Assembly: GCF_946221105.1 (NCBI RefSeq) | Contig: NZ_CAMICL010000020.1 | Coordinates: 1 to 36,513 of the forward strand | Source of the DNA: an uncultured Corynebacterium sp. | Lineage (GTDB): Bacteria > Actinomycetota > Actinomycetes > Mycobacteriales > Mycobacteriaceae | DNA length: 36,513 nucleotides | Direction of reading: 5' to 3' | Shown here: one piece after another, positions 7,023 to 15,166 of the stretch | Position numbering within the stretch: position 1 is the stretch's first letter | How the letters are laid out: every line of letters begins with the position of its first letter | The notes under the pieces: generated by a model | What the model saw: only the letters and a program-made list of their open reading frames with translations | What the model was told of the DNA's origin: nothing | Databases searched by the model: none | Translations under genes and position numbers: made by a program

Positions 7023-8434
7023 GTCTGCTTCGCGCCGAATGGATCCGCGCCAAAGGCTCAACGCTGTGGTGGCTCGCAGGAGCGGGGCTGCTTCTTGGCC
7101 TGCTGCTGACTGCTTTTTCGTTGGTCGGCGATGTCGGCTCCGCGAAGTCCCTGCTGTATCCCCAGGGGCTTTTGGTCACCGGTATGGCCGCTCCCGTTGC
7201 GGCGCTGTTTGCGGGACTGGCTGAAAACCGCGAGCGCGACTCCCGCGCCGGGGGCACACTCTGGCGGCCCGTCTCCTCCACGGGCACCCGCGCCGCCCGC
7301 ATCACAGTGGTGTGGCTGGCCCTGGCCGTGTTCGCCGTTCTGGACTTCGTGGTGCCCGTTGCGGCGGCGCTGGTGTTCGGCCTGGATGGCGCTGCGCAAG
7401 TCGCGCTCGTCGGTGCGTTTGTGTGGCTCGGCATGCTGGGCCCCGCGGGCCTGGCAGCCGCGGCCTCACGCCGTGTTGGGCTGTTGCCGACGCTCGTAGC
7501 CGCATTCGTGTTCACGATCGAGCTCGGGTACTTCGTGGAGCGAAGCTGGTGGTGGCTTAACCCCGGTGCCTGGCCCGCGCGCTTGGCGTTACCCACGATG
7601 GAGATGCACTTCAACCTGTTGCCGCTGGAGGACACCTCACCCATGGCCGGCGAGTCGCCGTTTCCTGCGCTCGCGCTCACCTTGCTTCTAGCCGCGGCCG
7701 GATTCGCTGCTGCCGTGCTCACCCCGCGCCGCACGCGACCCATTCTTAGACGCCGCACCACCCACGAAGTCGTTGCGCCCGCGCTTGCTGGGCCGGCCAA
7801 GCCGAGGCCCGCGCGCACCGGGTTTGTGTCCGCGTGGAAGGGGGTTGCGAGGGCGGGGCGGATGCCGTCGTTAAGCATGGTGCTTGTGCTGACCGCACTG
7901 GTACTTTTGTGTGCCACCCGCTATCCGGCGGACGTGCGCCAGGCGCTGTTCGCGTACGCGATCCTCCCGGTTGGCGCGGGCGTATTGCCCACGCTTGTGT
8001 GGACGCGGATCCGCCCGGCATGGGCGCTGATGCAAGTGGAGCACCCGCGAGTCGGCGTCGCGTTGATGAGCTGGTTTACCAGCATCGTTGCGCTTGTGTG
8101 CCTGCTCGCGAGTGCAGTGGCTGGGAGCGCTCGTTTTGGTGTGCTCGCCGTAATTGCCGGCACCGTCCTCACCCTCGCTGCGCTCGCTGTGACCGTACGC
8201 TTTGGCGTGATGTGGACGCTGGCGGCGACAATCCTGGTCACGATTGTCTCTGTCACCATCGGCGGCGACGTGCTGGCGGAGTCCTTCCTGTGGATCGCCG
8301 CGGTGCCCGCCTGGCCCGTGACCGCCACCGGCCTGCGGGTGTGGGTTGCGCTCGCGGTTGGCGCAATCCTGCTGGCCGCGGTGGTGGTTGTGCTGCTCCG
8401 AGTACTGCGCGGGATGCGCCCGGTCCGGCGCTGA
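7019..8434 (+). CDS. ABC transporter permease, two-half membrane protein
   Basis: This 471-residue permease pairs with the ATPase at 6321. About twelve hydrophobic segments fall in two groups separated by a basic cytoplasmic loop (about residues 235-280, rich in Arg and Pro), so it may be two fused six-span units. The N-terminus (MSLLRAEWIRAKGSTLWWL) matches the amphipathic start of ABC-2 type permeases that follow BcrA-like ATPases. The start overlaps the upstream stop. The gene ends only seven bases from the convergent lipoprotein gene, with no obvious hairpin of quality between them. Direction (export) and substrate are inferred from the family. Confidence 0.82.
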   Translation: MSLLRAEWIRAKGSTLWWLAGAGLLLGLLLTAFSLVGDVGSAKSLLYPQGLLVTGMAAPVAALFAGLAENRERDSRAGGTLWRPVSSTGTRAARITVVWLALAVFAVLDFVVPVAAALVFGLDGAAQVALVGAFVWLGMLGPAGLAAAASRRVGLLPTLVAAFVFTIELGYFVERSWWWLNPGAWPARLALPTMEMHFNLLPLEDTSPMAGESPFPALALTLLLAAAGFAAAVLTPRRTRPILRRRTTHEVVAPALAGPAKPRPARTGFVSAWKGVARAGRMPSLSMVLVLTALVLLCATRYPADVRQALFAYAILPVGAGVLPTLVWTRIRPAWALMQVEHPRVGVALMSWFTSIVALVCLLASAVAGSARFGVLAVIAGTVLTLAALAVTVRFGVMWTLAATILVTIVSVTIGGDVLAESFLWIAAVPAWPVTATGLRVWVALAVGAILLAAVVVVLLRVLRGMRPVRR

Positions 8435-8441
8435 GCTGCGC

Positions 8442-9482
8442 TTAGCCGGTGCGGGTCAGCGGGCCTTCCGCGTGGTAGCGCCCGGTGGGGGCGTTGTAGG
8501 TGGCGCGCTCGCGGGAGTCGTTGATGGAGAAGTGCCAGGTGCCGCCGTTGTCGCAGGTGCCTTCCGTGATGTTCTCGCGGAAACCGTCCTGGATCTCCTC
8601 GCCAGCGGAGGCGTGCACCGGCTCGAGGAGGCCGGCGCAGCCGAGGTCCGGGTAGGTCACCGGGATGCGGCCGCCGCGGTCGCGGGTGCCGAACTGCACG
8701 CGGTAGGACTGGTCGTTGAGCTCCGGGATATCCGAGACCTGCTTCATGGTGCCTTCGCGCGGCACGTTCATCGGGTCGGGCTGGTCCAGCTCCGCCAGCT
8801 GCGCGGTGTCCGTGGTCGGGGTCCAGTGGATCAGGGTGGCGTCGTCCAGCGGGTTGCCCACGACGGTCTCCTCCGGGCCGAACGTCTTGACCAGGCGGTT
8901 GCCGTGCAGCTCGAACTGGGTCGCGGTCAGCGTCGTACCGTCCGTCTCGTATTGCGTCAGTCCCGGCTGCACGCCGGCGGTGAACACGGTGGGGTAGGTG
9001 CCGGCGGCGTCAACCAGGTAGTCGATGGTGGCCGTGAGGGTGCCGTCGAATAGCTGCAGCACGCGCACCGGTGCCGGGCCTTCCTTGCCGGCGCGCAGGA
9101 GCAGCTCGAGCTCGGCGTCGCCGTCGACGTCGATGAGGTCGTAGGTGAACGTGCCGTCGAGGCCGTCCTGGTCGGCGAAGTATTGCGCGGGGTCCGCGAG
9201 TGCTGCGGCGTATGCGTCGCGCTTGTTGGGTACCGCCGACGATGGCGGGGGCGCGGGGAGGTTGTATTCGTCCGCAACCGGCGCGACAGGGTCAGCAGCG
9301 GGAGCGTCAGCGGGCGGTGCCGCAGGCTCAGCAGGGGCGGGGGCATCGGCAGGCGGTGCCGCCTCCGCAGCGGAGGCATCGGCGGCATCAGCGGTGGTCG
9401 GGGTGTCTGGAAGGTTTCCGTCGCACGCGGCCAGAGTCAGCGAGGCGGCGACGATTGTGGCTGTCATCGTTCGCTTCAACAT
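8442..9482 (-). CDS. Lipoprotein of unknown function
   Basis: This 346-residue protein has a lipoprotein signal (MLKRTMTATIVAASLTLAAC; lipobox LAAC, lipid-modified C20). A long Ala/Pro/Asp linker (about residues 24-85, repeats of PADAPA type) leads to an extracytoplasmic domain. That domain opens with YDLIDVDGDAELELLLRAG, which resembles the calcium-like DxDGDxE loop seen in secreted actinobacterial proteins, and contains three cysteines beyond the lipobox. I do not recognise the family. A TACGCT hexamer on the minus strand ends six bases upstream of the ATG, consistent with leaderless expression. The neighbours (ABC exporter, peptidase) give no strong clue to its role. Confidence 0.72.
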   Translation of the reverse strand: MLKRTMTATIVAASLTLAACDGNLPDTPTTADAADASAAEAAPPADAPAPAEPAAPPADAPAADPVAPVADEYNLPAPPPSSAVPNKRDAYAAALADPAQYFADQDGLDGTFTYDLIDVDGDAELELLLRAGKEGPAPVRVLQLFDGTLTATIDYLVDAAGTYPTVFTAGVQPGLTQYETDGTTLTATQFELHGNRLVKTFGPEETVVGNPLDDATLIHWTPTTDTAQLAELDQPDPMNVPREGTMKQVSDIPELNDQSYRVQFGTRDRGGRIPVTYPDLGCAGLLEPVHASAGEEIQDGFRENITEGTCDNGGTWHFSINDSRERATYNAPTGRYHAEGPLTRTG

Positions 9483-9488
9483 GGCCGG

Positions 9489-9494
9489 AGCGTA
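9489..9494 (-). promoter_or_regulatory. -10 hexamer TACGCT before the lipoprotein gene
   Basis: TACGCT (TANNNT) reads toward the lipoprotein and is separated from its ATG by six bases, with no ribosome site between. Confidence 0.4.
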
Positions 9495-9633
9495 ACCCGC
9501 TGACCTTGAAGCGCCCTGAAATTTCCGTACAGGTGTTTAAGAGTACGAGAGGAATTGGCTCCGACGTGGTGCACGGGCTTTTTGTTACCGTCGGCCGAAA
9601 TGTCCTGTTCGACAAGACCACTCCTGAGCAACG

Positions 9634-10998
9634 ATGTCTACTTCCGACCGACCCGCCCGACCGACCACCCCCTCGACCGCGTTCTTGGAGCGCATGGATG
9701 AAGCCGTCCAGGATCGGCTCGCGGAGGCGGAGCCGGACTTTGACCTTGGCCCGAGAAGCCCTGAGCACCTGCAGTCCTGGAAAGACGCCGAGGCGCGCGT
9801 CGAGAAAATCCGCGCGGACCTCGACCACATCGTCCGCGACCTGCACGCCCACCCAGAGGAGGCGTTTGAGGAACACCACGCGCAGGCGGTGATCTCCGGG
9901 ACCCTTGAACGCCACGGGTTCCAGGTGGAACGCGGTGCGCATGGCGTATCGACGGCACTGCGGGCCGAATGGTCTAGCGCCGATTACGACTCGACGGTGC
10001 ATCCCACGGTCGCCGTGTTGGCCGAGTACGACGCGCTTCCCGGCATCGGCCACGCCTGCGGGCACAACGTCATCGCGGCGGCCGGGGTCGGCGCATTCCT
10101 CGGCGCCGTCGGAAGTGGCAGCGGCCGGATCGTGTTCCTGGGCACCCCCGCGGAGGAGGGGCACACCGGCAAGGAGTACATGATCCGCGGCGGGATGCTC
10201 GACGGCGTTGATTGCGCGGTGATGATCCACCCGTTTTCCTACGACCTTGTGTCGCACGTCTGGGTGGGGCGCCGCACACTGACCGCGACGTTTACCGGTG
10301 TGCCAGCGCACGCCTCGATGCAGCCGTACATGGGGCGAAACGCCCTCGACGCGGCCACGCTCGCCTATCAAGCGTGCGGGTTGCTGCGCCAGCAGATGCC
10401 GCCTTCGGACAGGTTGCATGCGGTGCTTTCCGACGGCGGAGCCCGCGCCTCGATCATCCCCGAGTCCGCCACCCTGCAGCTGTACGTCCGCTCCCTCTAC
10501 ACGGAGACGCTGATGGATTTGAGCCAGCGCGTGGAGGACATCTTGCAAGGCGCGGCCCTGATGACCGGCACGGCAGTGGATGCGCAGTGGGACGAACATC
10601 CGATGTCGTTGCCGGTCCGCAACAACGCGACCCTCGCCAGGCGGTGGGGTGCGACGCAAGCGTCACGCGGAAGAGACGTGCTTCCGGCGGGAACCTTGCC
10701 GGATTCGCAGGCCGCATCGACCGATTTCGGCAACGTGTCCCACTTGGTTCCGGGCATCCATCCGCTGGTGAAGATCGCACCGGAGGGCACCGCGCTGCAC
10801 ACCACCGATTTCGCCGCGGCGGCGATCTCGGACCAGGCGTTTGAGGGCGCGTTCGATGCCGCAGTGGGATTGGCGCAAACCATCGCGGACATCCTCAACG
10901 ACCCCCAGCTGCTCGCTGACGCACAGGAGGAGTTCCGCCTCGCCGGCGGCGCGATCTCCGTCGAGAAGCTGCTCGCCGGCGCGGCCGAGCAGCCCTAG
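9634..10998 (+). CDS. M20 family metal-dependent amidohydrolase (AbgB-like)
   Basis: This 454-residue cytosolic zinc hydrolase of peptidase family M20D cleaves amide bonds of N-acyl or aminobenzoyl-glutamate-type substrates. Visible motifs: LHAHPEEAFEEH near residue 72, the metal-site segment LAEYDALPGIGHACGHN (C142, H144), GTPAEEG with catalytic/metal glutamates E174-E175, a dimerisation domain with GVPAHAS, and a C-terminal HTTDFA motif providing the last metal ligand. An extra N-terminal segment of about 45 residues precedes the catalytic fold, as in AbgB-like proteins. The start has no strong ribosome site; ATG 9634 gives a sensible length. Its stop shares the CTAG with convergent menB. 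Confidence 0.85.
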   Translation: MSTSDRPARPTTPSTAFLERMDEAVQDRLAEAEPDFDLGPRSPEHLQSWKDAEARVEKIRADLDHIVRDLHAHPEEAFEEHHAQAVISGTLERHGFQVERGAHGVSTALRAEWSSADYDSTVHPTVAVLAEYDALPGIGHACGHNVIAAAGVGAFLGAVGSGSGRIVFLGTPAEEGHTGKEYMIRGGMLDGVDCAVMIHPFSYDLVSHVWVGRRTLTATFTGVPAHASMQPYMGRNALDAATLAYQACGLLRQQMPPSDRLHAVLSDGGARASIIPESATLQLYVRSLYTETLMDLSQRVEDILQGAALMTGTAVDAQWDEHPMSLPVRNNATLARRWGATQASRGRDVLPAGTLPDSQAASTDFGNVSHLVPGIHPLVKIAPEGTALHTTDFAAAAISDQAFEGAFDAAVGLAQTIADILNDPQLLADAQEEFRLAGGAISVEKLLAGAAEQP

Positions 10999-11927
10999 TA
11001 GTAGAAGGGGAATTCCTCCCAGTTCGGCGGGCGCTTCTCTAGGAAAGAGTCGCGGCCCTCCACGGCCTCGTCGGTCATGTACGCCAGGCGGGTGGCCTCG
11101 CCGGCGAAGACTTGCTGGCCCATCAGACCGTCGTCCACAAGGTTGAACGCGAACTTCAGCATGCGCTGGGCGGTGGGGGATTTGCCGTTGATTTCGCGGG
11201 CGACCTGGATCGCCTCGTCCTCAAGCGACGCGTGGTCGGCCACGATGTTTACCGCGCCCATGCGCTGCATCTCTTCGGCCGAGTAGGTCCGGCCCAAAAA
11301 GAAGATCTCGCGGGCGAACTTCTGCCCCACCATCTTGGCCAAGTACGCCGAGCCGTAGCCGGCGTCGAAGGACCCCACGTCCGCGTCGGTCTGCTTGAAC
11401 CTCGCCTCCTCCTTCGAGGCGATGGTCATGTCGCACACCACGTGCAGCGAGTGCCCGCCGCCGGCCGCCCAGCCGTTGACCACAGCGATGACCACCTTCG
11501 GCATCGTGCGGATCAAACGCTGCACCTCCAGGATGTGCAGACGTCCGCCCTCGGCCTTCACGCGCGCGGTATCGACGGTCTCGGCGGTCTCGCCGCCCGC
11601 GTACTGGTAGCCGGAGCGCCCGCGGATGCGCTGGTCGCCGCCGGAGCAAAACGCCCAGCCGCCGTCCTTCTCGCTCGGCCCGTTGCCCGTGAGCAGCACC
11701 ACGCCCACCGACGGGTCGCGCCGGGCGTGGTCGAGCGCCTGGTAGAGCTCGTCCACGGTGTGGGGGCGAAACGCGTTGCGCACCTCGGGGCGGTCGAACG
11801 CGATACGCACGGTGCCGTCGGCACGCGTGTCGCCCACGTGGCGGTGGTAGGTGATGTCCGTGAAATCGAAGCCCTCGACCTCGCGCCACTGGCTGGGGTC
11901 GAAGGGCTGGGCGGTGGAGTAACTCAT
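10995..11927 (-). CDS. menB: 1,4-Dihydroxy-2-naphthoyl-CoA synthase MenB
   Basis: MenB closes the second ring of the naphthoquinone from o-succinylbenzoyl-CoA. The 310-residue protein has the crotonase fold: the oxyanion-hole segments FCSGGDQRIRG and NGWAAGGGHSLHVVCD, the MenB-specific GSFDAGYGSAYLAKMVGQ with its catalytic aspartate, and the C-terminal PPNWEEFPFYY typical of the family. The ATG at 11927 gives MSYSTAQPFDP and the normal family length; longer reading would enter menC on the opposite strand. Its start lies 16 bases from the probable menC start, so the two promoters must lie within each other's first codons. No good -10 is visible at the leaderless distance. Confidence 0.93.
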   Translation of the reverse strand: MSYSTAQPFDPSQWREVEGFDFTDITYHRHVGDTRADGTVRIAFDRPEVRNAFRPHTVDELYQALDHARRDPSVGVVLLTGNGPSEKDGGWAFCSGGDQRIRGRSGYQYAGGETAETVDTARVKAEGGRLHILEVQRLIRTMPKVVIAVVNGWAAGGGHSLHVVCDMTIASKEEARFKQTDADVGSFDAGYGSAYLAKMVGQKFAREIFFLGRTYSAEEMQRMGAVNIVADHASLEDEAIQVAREINGKSPTAQRMLKFAFNLVDDGLMGQQVFAGEATRLAYMTDEAVEGRDSFLEKRPPNWEEFPFYY

Positions 11928-11930
11928 GCC

Positions 11931-11936
11931 TACACT
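11931..11936 (+). promoter_or_regulatory. -10 hexamer TACACT of menC
   Basis: TACACT, a full match to the corynebacterial TANANT, ends seven bases before the ATG at 11944. This supports that start over the in-frame ATG at 11926, which lies upstream of the hexamer. Confidence 0.55.
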
Positions 11937-11943
11937 TTGCCCC

Positions 11944-12906
11944 ATGCTGCCTTCTGCCGACGAGATCCTTGAGCGCGCCCACGTTGTCGCGCTGCCCATG
12001 GCCGTGAAATTCCGCGGCGTGACCACCCGCGAGGCCCTGCTCATCGACGGCCCCGCCGGCTGGGGCGAGTTCTCCCCGTTCACCGAATACGGCCCGCAGG
12101 AGTCCGCCGCCTGGCTCGCGTCCGGCATCGAAGCCGCGTTCACGGGCCTGCCCGAGGCGCACGGCGACATCGAGGTCAACGGCACTATCCCGGCGGTCGA
12201 GGACGTCGAGCCGGTACTCGCGCGCTACCCCGGTGTCACCACCTTCAAAATCAAGGTCGCGGAGAAGGGGCAGTCGCTTGACGACGACCTCCGGCGCGTC
12301 GCCGCCGTCCGCAAGCTTTGCCCCGACGCGACACTTCGCGTGGACGCCAACCGCGGCTGGAGCGTCGACGAGGCTGTCGAGGCCGCCGAGAAGCTCGGGG
12401 AGCTGGAGTACATCGAGCAGCCCTGCGCGACCGTGGAGGAACTCGCGGAGGTGAGACGGCGCACCAGGACGCCGATTGCGGCCGACGAGTCCATCCGCCG
12501 CGCCGCCGACCCGTACCGCGTGGCCGAGCTCCAGGCGGCTGATGTGGCGGTGTGCAAGGTCGCGCCGTTAGGTGGCGTCGATAAGCTTCTGCGAATTGCC
12601 CGCGACCTCAACCTCGATGTGACCGTGGCCAGCGCGTTGGACACCGCCGTCGGCATGGACGCGGGGCTGGTGGCCGCGAAACTTACAGGCTCGCGCGCGG
12701 CTGGGTTGGCCACGCAGCGGCTGTTTGTTGAAGACGTCGCGGAGCCCCGGGAGATCACGGGCGGGCGCATGGCGGTAACGCGCACTACCCCCGATCCGGA
12801 CAGACTGCACGCGCTGCAGGCGCCGTCGGCGCGCCGCGACTGGTGGTTCGAGCGCGTCCGCGCCTGCGTAGAGGTGCTAAATCAGTGCCCCCGAATCCGG
12901 GTGTAA
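11944..12906 (+). CDS. menC: o-Succinylbenzoate synthase MenC
   Basis: MenC dehydrates SHCHC to o-succinylbenzoate. The 320-residue enolase-superfamily enzyme has all expected residues: the KIK motif with base K104, metal ligands D135 (LRVDANRGW), E158 (YIEQP) and D181 (AADES), and second base K205 (CKVAPLGG). The ATG at 11944 is preferred over 11926 because a TACACT -10 lies between them, giving a leaderless message and an N-terminus (MLPSADEILERAHVVALPM) of family length. It is divergent from menB with overlapping upstream regions. A 49-base gap separates it from the transporter gene. Confidence 0.92.
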   Translation: MLPSADEILERAHVVALPMAVKFRGVTTREALLIDGPAGWGEFSPFTEYGPQESAAWLASGIEAAFTGLPEAHGDIEVNGTIPAVEDVEPVLARYPGVTTFKIKVAEKGQSLDDDLRRVAAVRKLCPDATLRVDANRGWSVDEAVEAAEKLGELEYIEQPCATVEELAEVRRRTRTPIAADESIRRAADPYRVAELQAADVAVCKVAPLGGVDKLLRIARDLNLDVTVASALDTAVGMDAGLVAAKLTGSRAAGLATQRLFVEDVAEPREITGGRMAVTRTTPDPDRLHALQAPSARRDWWFERVRACVEVLNQCPRIRV

Positions 12907-12942
12907 TTCCGGAAACAGGTGTGTGGGATAGGGGGTGTCCGC

Positions 12943-12948
12943 TAACCT
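12943..12948 (+). promoter_or_regulatory. -10 hexamer TAACCT of the DASS transporter gene
   Basis: TAACCT ends seven bases before the ATG at 12956 and fixes that start over an in-frame GTG at 12935, which lies upstream of the hexamer. Confidence 0.5.
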
Positions 12949-12955
12949 TTCGCCC

Positions 12956-14536
12956 ATGTCGACTCCCGTGATCCACGAATCCGCCGCACTTTCCGACGGC
13001 GACCTGGCCAAAGCGCCCGAACCCGGCGAGTGGCGACGCCAACTCATCGGCCTGATCACCGGCGTGATCCTCGCCGCGCTCGTCTACTTCTTCTTCCCCT
13101 CCGGTGCGGCGGACACCGTCGCCCAGTCCTCCGGCGCGAAGGAAGGCGTGGAGTACTCCGCGGACACCATGCGCATCGTCGCCGCCACCACCGTGCTCAT
13201 GGGCGCGTGGTGGATGACCGAGGCGATCCCGCTGGCCGCCACCGCACTGCTGCCGATTGCCGTGTTCCCGCTGGCAGGCGTGGCACCGTTTAAAGAGGTC
13301 TCCTCGCCGTACGCGTCCGCGACGATCTTTTTGTTCATGGGCGGCTTCCTCATGGCGCTGGGCCTGCAGCGCTGGAACCTGCACCGCCGCCTGGCGCTGA
13401 TGGTGGTCAAGGTGGTGGGCACGTCCCCGAAGCGCATCATCTTGGGCTTCATGCTCGCCACCGGCTTTATGTCGATGTGGGTGTCCAACACCGCAACCGC
13501 CGTGGTGATGCTGCCCATCGGCACCTCGGTGCTCATGCTCACCGCGGACACCGTCGGCGGGATGAAAAACCAGAAGCGCTTCGCCACCGCGCTCATGCTG
13601 GCGATCGCGTACTCGGCGTCCATCGGCTCGCTGGCAACGCTCATCGGCACCCCGCCGAACGCGCTGCTGAAGGGCTACATGGAGGAGGCCCACGGCATCG
13701 TCATCGGCTTCGGTGAGTGGATGCTGGTGGGCCTGCCGGTGGCTGTGGTGTTCACCTTCATCGCGTGGTGGGTGCTCATCACCGTGTTTAAGCCTGAGGT
13801 GGACACCATCCCGGGCGGGCGCGAGCTCATCGACGCCGAGCTGAAAAAGCTCGGCCCCTGGACCTTCCCCCAGGTCGCCGTCGGTGTGATCTTCCTGGTG
13901 GCCGCGCTGGCGTGGATCTTCATCCCGTTGGGCCGCAACCAGTTCGGCTGGGACTTCCCGTACGACGACGCCATCGTGGGCATCATCGCCGGCCTGCTCA
14001 TGTTCATCGTGCCGGGCACCTCCAACGGCAAGCGCCTTTTGGACTGGGAGACGGCCAACGAGATGCCGTGGGACGTGCTGCTGCTGTTCGGCGGCGGGCT
14101 TTCCCTGTCCGCCATGTTCACCGCCACCGGCCTGTCCCTGTGGATCGGCGAAAAGGCGAAGGGGTTGGCGTCGCTGCCGATGTTCCTGCTCATCCTCGCC
14201 GTCGCCGCGCTCGTGCTGCTGCTGACCGAGCTGACCTCCAACACCGCCACGGCCGCAACCTTCCTGCCGATCATGGGCGGCGTCGCAGTGGGCATCGGGC
14301 TTACCGACGCCACGGAGATGAACGTCATGCTGCTCGCCATCCCGGTGGCACTTTCCGCCACCTGTGCGTTCATGCTGCCGGTGGCCACCCCGCCGAACGC
14401 GATCGCGTACTCCTCCGGCTACGTCACCATGGGCGAGATGATCAAGGGCGGCGTCTGGCTCAACGTGATCGCCATGGTGCTGATCACCCTGGCCACCTAC
14501 TTCATCGCGGTGCCGGTGTTCGGGCTCGTGCTGTAA
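12956..14536 (+). CDS. DASS/SLC13 family anion:sodium symporter (dicarboxylate transporter)
   Basis: This integral membrane importer of about 526 residues belongs to the divalent anion:Na+ symporter family, whose members take up succinate, fumarate, malate, citrate or sulfate. It has about eleven spans and the two pseudo-symmetric SNT signatures of the family (WVSNTATAVVMLP in the first half, LTSNTATAATFLP in the second), each followed by a proline-rich hairpin (IGTPPNALL and VATPPNAIA). The N-terminal 50 residues are cytosolic and charged. Corynebacterium glutamicum has a related dicarboxylate carrier, so dicarboxylate uptake is the best guess. A perfect 13-bp hairpin follows. Its place between menC and menD does not itself imply a menaquinone role. 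Confidence 0.87.
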   Translation: MSTPVIHESAALSDGDLAKAPEPGEWRRQLIGLITGVILAALVYFFFPSGAADTVAQSSGAKEGVEYSADTMRIVAATTVLMGAWWMTEAIPLAATALLPIAVFPLAGVAPFKEVSSPYASATIFLFMGGFLMALGLQRWNLHRRLALMVVKVVGTSPKRIILGFMLATGFMSMWVSNTATAVVMLPIGTSVLMLTADTVGGMKNQKRFATALMLAIAYSASIGSLATLIGTPPNALLKGYMEEAHGIVIGFGEWMLVGLPVAVVFTFIAWWVLITVFKPEVDTIPGGRELIDAELKKLGPWTFPQVAVGVIFLVAALAWIFIPLGRNQFGWDFPYDDAIVGIIAGLLMFIVPGTSNGKRLLDWETANEMPWDVLLLFGGGLSLSAMFTATGLSLWIGEKAKGLASLPMFLLILAVAALVLLLTELTSNTATAATFLPIMGGVAVGIGLTDATEMNVMLLAIPVALSATCAFMLPVATPPNAIAYSSGYVTMGEMIKGGVWLNVIAMVLITLATYFIAVPVFGLVL

Positions 14537-14555
14537 GCCCGCGCCGCCGCTGCAC

Positions 14556-14595
14556 CTAGCGCGCCCCGTCAAGAGCTTTTGGCGGGGCGCGCTAG
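14556..14595 (+). terminator. Strong hairpin terminator overlapping the next promoter
   Basis: CTAGCGCGCCCCG (14556-14568) is perfectly complementary to CGGGGCGCGCTAG (14583-14595), with further CAA/TTG pairing inside the 14-base loop. There is no clear T-run. The last three bases of the 3' arm (TAG) begin the -10 hexamer TAGTGT of the following gene, so termination and initiation signals are interlocked. Confidence 0.7.
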
Positions 14596-14598
14596 TGT
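14593..14598 (+). promoter_or_regulatory. -10 hexamer TAGTGT of the one-span membrane protein gene
   Basis: TAGTGT ends seven bases before the ATG at 14606 and overlaps the 3' arm of the upstream hairpin. The next gene (menD) is likely carried on the same transcript. Confidence 0.5.
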
Positions 14599-14605
14599 AT
14601 TTCGC

Positions 14606-15166
14606 ATGGATAACGAGACGCGACAGTACGGCCCCCAGGGTGGCGAGCCGCGCCGCGAGCGACCCCGGCAGTACTTCCCGGACCAGTCCCAAAACCAGTA
14701 CCAGCAACCCCAACCGCGATACGAGGAGCGCTACACCCAGCCCGCCTACGAGCAGCAGCAATACCAGCAGCCCTACCAGGAGTCGTACTACGACAACGGT
14801 TACGAGCCGGAGCCGGAGAAGGGCACGTCGGCAGGCGCGATTGCGCTCGGCGTGTTCGCGGCGCTGAGCTTCATTGCCGCGGTGGTGCTGGCCGTGCTGT
14901 GGCGCGGCGCGGCCGCCGAGGCGAACAAGCCGCCGGTGACGGAGACCAGCACCGTCGTGCAAACCACCACCGAGCGCGAGACGAAGACGGAAACCACCAC
15001 CAAGTTCCCGTCCATTTTCCGGGACCGGGACAACCCCACCGCGACGCTGGAGCCGACGGAGCCGGCGCCGGACCCGAACGAGATTGAGCGCGAGATCCGC
15101 GACGGCGCCCGCGACATTCTTGACCAGCTGCGCGGCGGCGCGGACGAGTACCTACAGGAGCAGTAG
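14606..15166 (+). CDS. One-span membrane protein with Gln/Tyr-rich N-terminus, unknown function
   Basis: The 186-residue product has a low-complexity cytoplasmic N-terminus (residues 1-72) rich in Gln, Tyr and Pro, with repeats such as QQYQQPYQE, then one hydrophobic span (about 76-99) and an extracytoplasmic tail. The tail is rich in Thr/Glu (TETSTVVQTTTERETKTETT) and ends in an acidic helix (REIRDGARDILDQLRGG). It looks like a tail-out membrane protein of the kind found near menD in actinobacteria. No family is recognised. The start is set by the leaderless -10. The stop directly abuts the menD ATG with AGGAG upstream, indicating co-transcription with menD. Confidence 0.72.
   Translation: MDNETRQYGPQGGEPRRERPRQYFPDQSQNQYQQPQPRYEERYTQPAYEQQQYQQPYQESYYDNGYEPEPEKGTSAGAIALGVFAALSFIAAVVLAVLWRGAAAEANKPPVTETSTVVQTTTERETKTETTTKFPSIFRDRDNPTATLEPTEPAPDPNEIEREIRDGARDILDQLRGGADEYLQEQ

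Noticed and set aside
12785..14962. 725-codon minus-strand open frame
   Set aside because: It is rich in His, Arg and Gly and lies antisense to the DASS transporter, a typical high-GC shadow frame.
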